Positions 59,389 to 64,000 of a stretch of DNA of 64,000 bases are shown one piece after another. Under the pieces are notes generated by a model that had not been told where the DNA came from, did no database searches, and saw nothing but the letters and a program-made list of their open reading frames with translations. Source of the DNA: Sacculina carcini (taxonomy: Eukaryota > Arthropoda > Thecostraca > Sacculinidae); NCBI GenBank assembly GCA_916048095.2, contig OU696571.1, forward strand, positions 8,196,501 to 8,260,500, read 5' to 3'. Within the stretch, counting starts at the first letter, position 1. Every line of letters begins with the position of its first letter. Made by a program: the position numbers and the translations under genes.

Positions 59389-62300
59389 TTAGTGTGTCTG
59401 TGTGTGCATGTACCCGTGAGGAAAGGTGCTGTAGTCGGGAAGGACCCCCCTCTTGCTGGCAACTATCCTATTAATCTTCTCCCCCCTTACAGTTACAATG
59501 TGAAAATCTATCGTTTTCTTGAACGTCTGAATGGGTACTTTAATCTGGGTGCCCGGGGTTGTCAAGAGGGACTTGAAACTTTCTGCAGTGATTAGTTGGT
59601 TAGTGGCGTATGACTGTGTTATTCCGCGCATTTTGATAACGGTGCATGCCTCGTTAGCAGAGTTAGTCACAGTGAAGGCGTAGTTTTTGGGAGACAAGCA
59701 GATTACAGAATTAATAAAGCTCTCCGGACCAAATGCAGTTAGTTCGTCCGTCATTTCACCCAGAAAGCGACCAGTGTTAATTTGCGGAAGCGTAGGCGCA
59801 GAAAGGTAAATTATGCTGTCGGTGTCACAATAAATTAGTTGGTTAGACTGAAGCTTTTCCATGAATGAATACAGATAGAGACGGGCTTGAGCAGTAACAA
59901 AAGAGGCAAGAATAATGTTTGTTTTAAGCGGTCCAGTGACTGTCTCGTCTGTCTTGTGTGTGTATGTTATGCGCATGACAGCGTCCTCTTCTTCGTCAAT
60001 GTCACCATCGTCCGAAGCGTCGGCCGACAGGAAAGGAATGAGATCACAGGCCGTGACGTCCAAAGCTGGATCATCCATCAACTCAAAGAAACGCTGCCGT
60101 GAAGTGACGAGTTCGGTCTGGTCGAGGTTGCAGCGCTGAGCCAACTTGCCCCACTGGCTGTTGAGGCACAGCTTGGCCACAGCTCTCAGGCCTGGGTTCT
60201 TGGCAACAGTCGGAAGGGTAATCTGCTCACGCTGTTCAATGTCACGTCGATACGTTTCACGCTCGGCGTCACATTGAACGTGAGCAGGATATCCCTCCGC
60301 AGCCACCTTCAACGCATAAAAATCGTTGATGTAGCCGGCAAACAACCCTCCACGGCCGTCATTGAACCGAGTGGTGGCTGGAAAGTGCCAAAATTCGAAA
60401 ATTTCCAACAGACGATAGCCCATGCTCAAAGCTTTTGCTACTTCCAACGACACCCAACTGGAAGTGAAACTGCGCTGCTCATCATCGTGCTCGCACACTA
60501 TCCGACCGGTACAGAAGTCTTTGCCGTCGCCAACGTGCTGCTCGGAACAGCTCCTGCACAACGAAAAAACGAGGCGCTCGTTCACTCGGGCCGGAAGGAC
60601 TGGGAGGTGAATACTGCGAGGAGGTAGAATCCTACAGTGAACAATGCCAAAGTACTTGTGGAAATCGGAAACGGAAGGACGAAACAAAAACTCGGGATGA
60701 CCAACTGGAAACTTGCCATACTTTAGAATATAGGGATAGAGGGAGCAAACGTCTACATAGTGAATTTTTTCGGTTTCAGAGCATTCTACAAAGTGACGAA
60801 ACACCTCGGTTCTTCCGCCGTACAGTGCGTCGCGAACATTCATTGGCTCGACTGGACGCACAGATTCGGTGAAACGACGTTTGGTTTCGTCGTGCCCAAT
60901 CATGGCGTCGTACTCGCATTCCCAGATGGAAATTACTTCTGTATCCGACCGGGAGGCCAGTTGTTCAAGGCGTTGTAGTGTGCGATCGTAGAGCTGCTTT
61001 GGTGTCCGACATCCGGTGTTCATCACCGAGCGGCAGTTTTTGCTGACGCTCTTATTGCTACACTCACCAGAGTGCCCGTGCCCATGGAAATAACACCCGA
61101 GAAACTCGAAAAGCAGGTGATGGTCTCCCGCTTTGACGTAGCCGTCCACTTTGTACGGTCCAATACACACTTCACCAGAGTTCAGTGCGTGCTGGATATT
61201 GATACCGCGAGACGACGCCTCCAGCTCCAGCCACTGAATCGATTTCTTTGAGTAGTTACCCGTTGGACGGTAGTGCAGCTGACTCGGAACCAAAGCCACA
61301 GTGTTTTTGCGCAAATAGTTTGACCGCCAGACAGTGTGGCACGCAGATGGTAATGTGACACACTGGAACGGGTCTGTTTTCGTGACACCGATGAACTGGT
61401 CACGGAAACGCATGGCGCCGAGACGAAGTACATTGACATCGTCTCGACAATATGCACCCATTTCACGGCGGAAATCATATGTCTTGCCAACTTGACTGGC
61501 ATGCCAGGTCAGAAACTCGGCACGCTGGTCGACCGACATACGATCCGCATCAAACATGTCGACTGTCGGGAACGGTCCAACATAGGATTGGTGATCAGGG
61601 GTGTTCATCGTGTGAGGAAAGAAGCCTTTGCGGACGGAAATATTGAATGTTTTGGAAAATTTAGCGAGAGGCATGGGCAGGAAACTGAACGAATCAAGGA
61701 AATGAAGTTTGGAGTTGGGAAATTTGATGGAGAGGATTTTTCGACCGTTCATTATGAGATCTGGCAACATTCCCTGACTCAACGCATATTCCACGACCAA
61801 GTTGTTGTCATAGCCTTGTGCGTAATGCGCTATGACTTTTGCTTGATCGTGGGAAAACAACCATCGACCAAAGTCCTGCAGTGTATTCGGTCCGGAGAAT
61901 ACAAACTCATGCTGGTTAGTGTCGCAAACTGAGCAAGGATCGGAGATATTCTCGAAGCAAGCAGAACAGCAAATCTGACACACGCAATAGTTGGGAACAT
62001 GACGGTTAGTTTCAGGGATATTCATGCACTCGAAATCATAAAAAATATACAATTGCTTCTGATTAATTGCAGCAGGTTTAAGCGGTTGCAGAAAGCATCG
62101 GTGTGGGGTGGTGGAAACCTCCTGCTTCGCGACCCGCTCCGTACAAAATGGACACAAATATGTCCCACACACATGATGTTTCTTACTATCAGATTTGTAC
62201 GTGACGTCACCACAAGTACGACATCCACGGCGCACACAACAACGAACATTCTTGTGGGCCGCGAAACAAGAGGCTGAGATAAAGCTCAAATTACAATCGG

Positions 62301-62976
62301 GACAGTGGACCAGAGCACCTTCCCTCACGCATTTTGTTGGTGATCCGCAGTCGTGGCATCCTCCGGCACAAGTGTGTTCGTTTTTATTCTTGTACGATGT
62401 TTGACAGTGGTGGCAAAAGTAGTCTGTGGAAAGGAATGCAGTGATAGAGGTGATTACGTCAAAATGTTCGTGCGTGTGATACAGGTACAGGTGTGTGTTT
62501 CCCGTGCCGGAGGTGTGTACGTGTTTGTGCATGTGTTCTGACGAGTAAATGTGTACTGTGTAGTCGTGCAGGTGTTGTGTGAAAATGTCCACTTCCCTTG
62601 TCCCCATCCGTGCCGTCCAGTCCAGTTGCGATGCCATGCACAGTCGTTTCGCCTCCTCCTCAAACGAATTTGTTCTTTCCTCCAACCTCTTCATGCCTTG
62701 GCGGTGTCGTGCACTTTTGTCTGTGTTGTTGTGTATGTATATGGCGGCTGCCAGAGCTCGTGGGAGACAGTGAGTCCCGGCAATCCGAAAGAAACATTTC
62801 TTGTTGGTAAACCAGGACTTCACGTCCCCCTTGAGCTTTAGCCTAGCAGCGCCGTGAATGTCGATATCCATGGTTGATTGTTGTTTGATGTGTGTGACTG
62901 TGAGGTGTAATGTGGAGTTGTTGCTGATGAATGACGCGTTTGACTGTGTGATGGATTCGAGCCTTGAAACAAACAA
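59389..62976 (-). CDS. Polinton protein-primed DNA polymerase B, main exon
   Basis: 1195-residue frame. The N-terminal part (CFFRIAGTHCLPRALAAAIY) and a Cys/His-rich zinc-binding region (about 195-300) precede the exonuclease motifs: FYDFECMN (Exo I), IAHYAQGYDNN (Exo II) and AYCRDDVNVL (Exo III). Polymerase motifs follow: YVDVCSLYPYILKYGKFPVG (motif A), KLCLNSQWGKLAQR (motif B) and IYCDTDSIIYL (motif C). Protein-primed family B polymerases replicate linear genomes from their ends. A short GT-AG intron near 62970-63060 appears to separate it from an upstream exon. The gene is the largest of the element and lies next to the right TIR. Confidence 0.9.
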   Translation of the reverse strand: MFVSRLESITQSNASFISNNSTLHLTVTHIKQQSTMDIDIHGAARLKLKGDVKSWFTNKKCFFRIAGTHCLPRALAAAIYIHNNTDKSARHRQGMKRLEERTNSFEEEAKRLCMASQLDWTARMGTREVDIFTQHLHDYTVHIYSSEHMHKHVHTSGTGNTHLYLYHTHEHFDVITSITAFLSTDYFCHHCQTSYKNKNEHTCAGGCHDCGSPTKCVREGALVHCPDCNLSFISASCFAAHKNVRCCVRRGCRTCGDVTYKSDSKKHHVCGTYLCPFCTERVAKQEVSTTPHRCFLQPLKPAAINQKQLYIFYDFECMNIPETNRHVPNYCVCQICCSACFENISDPCSVCDTNQHEFVFSGPNTLQDFGRWLFSHDQAKVIAHYAQGYDNNLVVEYALSQGMLPDLIMNGRKILSIKFPNSKLHFLDSFSFLPMPLAKFSKTFNISVRKGFFPHTMNTPDHQSYVGPFPTVDMFDADRMSVDQRAEFLTWHASQVGKTYDFRREMGAYCRDDVNVLRLGAMRFRDQFIGVTKTDPFQCVTLPSACHTVWRSNYLRKNTVALVPSQLHYRPTGNYSKKSIQWLELEASSRGINIQHALNSGEVCIGPYKVDGYVKAGDHHLLFEFLGCYFHGHGHSGECSNKSVSKNCRSVMNTGCRTPKQLYDRTLQRLEQLASRSDTEVISIWECEYDAMIGHDETKRRFTESVRPVEPMNVRDALYGGRTEVFRHFVECSETEKIHYVDVCSLYPYILKYGKFPVGHPEFLFRPSVSDFHKYFGIVHCRILPPRSIHLPVLPARVNERLVFSLCRSCSEQHVGDGKDFCTGRIVCEHDDEQRSFTSSWVSLEVAKALSMGYRLLEIFEFWHFPATTRFNDGRGGLFAGYINDFYALKVAAEGYPAHVQCDAERETYRRDIEQREQITLPTVAKNPGLRAVAKLCLNSQWGKLAQRCNLDQTELVTSRQRFFELMDDPALDVTACDLIPFLSADASDDGDIDEEEDAVMRITYTHKTDETVTGPLKTNIILASFVTAQARLYLYSFMEKLQSNQLIYCDTDSIIYLSAPTLPQINTGRFLGEMTDELTAFGPESFINSVICLSPKNYAFTVTNSANEACTVIKMRGITQSYATNQLITAESFKSLLTTPGTQIKVPIQTFKKTIDFHIVTVRGEKINRIVASKRGVLPDYSTFPHGYMHTQTH

Positions 62977-63055
62977 ACAAATTCATATTTAATTTGATTA
63001 TTTAATCTCGTAAATAAAATCTAGCAAATGTAACCAAATAATAATACAAAACCGC

Positions 63056-63499
63056 TTACCGTTTTGACAAAAGTGACGCGTCGAAATCTCTGACGCGCCG
63101 AGGCACCAGGTATGCGTCCTGCTTGTAGTCGGCGTTGCGCAGAGTAATGCCCACATAATCGTCAGGGTTCACTCCTTGGAGCACCTGACCCACCACAGCG
63201 TCGATGGTCGCCTCAATTGAAGCAATTGCTCCAATGACGTTGTCGGGCTCCGTAAAGTTGAGCTCCAGGTGGTACGACTTTCCTTGAGCTCTGAATCGCC
63301 GAACGTACCTTGAGCTCACATCTTGCAAAACACATCGAATATTGCTCACCTCGGCAGTGTCTCCACGCTTCATTGGCGAGCCGTTGTCCTCATCACTCAA
63401 CCGATGCTTTGCAGCCATCTCTCTCCCAAACAATATGGCAGCAAATATAACAAACACGAAAAAACACTGGAGCACTAAAGGCCGACCCGCACGCAACAA
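63056..63499 (-). CDS. Polinton polymerase gene, probable first exon
   Basis: 147-residue frame that probably starts at the internal Met of MAAKHRLSDEDNGSPMKRGD, leaving out a hydrophobic leader. ATIDAVVGQVLQGVNPDDYV, GITLRNADYKQDAYLVPRRV match the region that opens many Polinton polymerases. It ends at a GGTAAG donor-like site near 63060; a pyrimidine-rich CAAG acceptor lies near 62967. Splicing has been described for some Polinton genes and is inferred here. A TATATAAA box is at 63539-63546. Confidence 0.6.
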   Translation of the reverse strand: MLRAGRPLVLQCFFVFVIFAAILFGREMAAKHRLSDEDNGSPMKRGDTAEVSNIRCVLQDVSSRYVRRFRAQGKSYHLELNFTEPDNVIGAIASIEATIDAVVGQVLQGVNPDDYVGITLRNADYKQDAYLVPRRVRDFDASLLSKR

Positions 63500-63538
63500 A
63501 CGATGAAACTAAATGATAGATGCGCACTGACTCGACAA

Positions 63539-63546
63539 TTTATATA
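63539..63546 (-). promoter_or_regulatory. TATA box of the polymerase gene
   Basis: GCGTATATAAATTG on the minus strand, 40 bases upstream of the 63499 frame start and just inside the right TIR. A TGACGTCA octamer (63557-63564) lies immediately upstream. Confidence 0.7.
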
Positions 63547-63579
63547 CGCTGGATGATGACGTCAGCGCATGCGCAGTAT

Positions 63580-64000
63580 ATCAAAAACATGCACACATCA
63601 TGATACCGTGCTGACGCCTGCGCATGCGCAGTACATCAAACACATTCCCCGCTAGTCTGGCGCCATCTCAAGGTCACCTTGGCTGATGCAATACACACAC
63701 CATGATACCGTGCTGACGTCAGCAGTCCTGACTCAACACTGCATTCCATCACACCGTAAAAGTACATGCGTACCCATGACCTCGGTGCACATTACACGCC
63801 CATTGTTATGGACATCTACTGCCATCCACCGACTATTCACCCCGTTTAAACACACTTGATAAATATTTTTTCAAAGAATTTCAATATTTTTAAATCAACT
63901 TGTTTTAACACAATTAATTAACATAACCTAATATAATATACCAAATACGCGCGCCACTAATGTATCATGTGCGCCACAAGTGTCTCACAAATCTATAAAT
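63580..64000. repeat. Right terminal inverted repeat of the Polinton (inner part)
   Basis: Reverse complement of about 48839-49230 with a few mismatches. Includes TGACGTCA (63714-63721), GCGCATGCGC palindromes and the first unit of the 92-base array at the window end. Confidence 0.9.

Larger units (their letters stand above)
47809..64000. mobile_element. Polinton (Maverick), right end beyond the window
   Basis: At least 16.2 kb. Recognised parts are inverted terminal repeats, protein-primed DNA polymerase B, packaging ATPase, retrovirus-type integrase, double-jelly-roll-type capsid and adenovirus-like protease. Smaller conserved and unknown frames complete it. The left terminus is placed at AGTAGTAGACCGGGG (about 47809) because Polintons start with AG and the Polinton-derived end at 19412 starts alike; the error may be tens of bases. 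The two repeat arms agree almost base for base over the visible 400 bases. It is therefore young and looks largely whole, with perhaps one or two breaks. Only one small-protein gene (50670) is on the plus strand. Confidence 0.88.

Noticed and set aside
59887-63000. Plus-strand frames across the polymerase gene
   Set aside because: Antisense shadows of the 1195-residue polymerase frame.

Overview
This is repeat-dense genomic DNA from an animal, most likely an invertebrate. No host gene was recognised in 64 kb. The case for an animal is the mix of elements: CR1/L2-type and I/Nimb-type LINEs, two CsRn1-type Ty3/gypsy elements that share a tRNA-Trp-like primer site, a BEL/Pao element, tRNA-headed SINEs and a large Polinton (Maverick). 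CCTAA-rich minisatellites are reminiscent of arthropod-type telomere units, but the species cannot be fixed from this window.

Layout. Bases 1-2112 hold the 5' half of a CR1-like LINE (minus strand) whose reading frame starts with a hydrophobic leader and a 2A recoding peptide. Bases 2228-12460 are a three-layer nest: a LINE fragment, split by a gypsy element (2522-12279), whose 3' LTR is split by a 5.1 kb I/Nimb-type LINE (6953-12093). Each layer is bounded by target-site duplications. After a (TA)n tract, an old gag fossil is split by a second, whole-looking gypsy element (13301-19114) with 794-base LTRs.

From 19412 to 44564 lies a direct tandem duplication of about 9.72 kb. Copy A (19412-34709) was later entered by a BEL/Pao element (23059-28629, LTRs identical by eye). 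Copy A' (34840-44564) keeps the empty site. Each copy holds a Polinton end with a capsid-gene fragment, a LINE 3' end, a SINE, a minisatellite, a LINE ORF1 fragment and a nearly complete PHD-finger LINE. The copies are joined by a 122-base insert copied from inside the unit. To the right are the remainder of an L2-like LINE interrupted by a tRNA-Val-type SINE (44294-46232) and a decayed gypsy fragment (46236-47600).

The last quarter (about 47809 to beyond 64000) is one Polinton. Its left inverted repeat carries 92-base and 23-base tandem arrays, and its right repeat runs off the window. Read from right to left, it has protein-primed DNA polymerase B, packaging ATPase, three small proteins, integrase, two proline-rich paralogues, a two-module structural-type protein, a basic core-like protein, a capsid-plus-protease frame and a DxE protein. 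One divergent plus-strand gene and two small left-end frames follow. Several genes have their own TATA box, often inside the end of the preceding frame. TGACGTCA octamers recur at the ends of several unrelated elements across the window.
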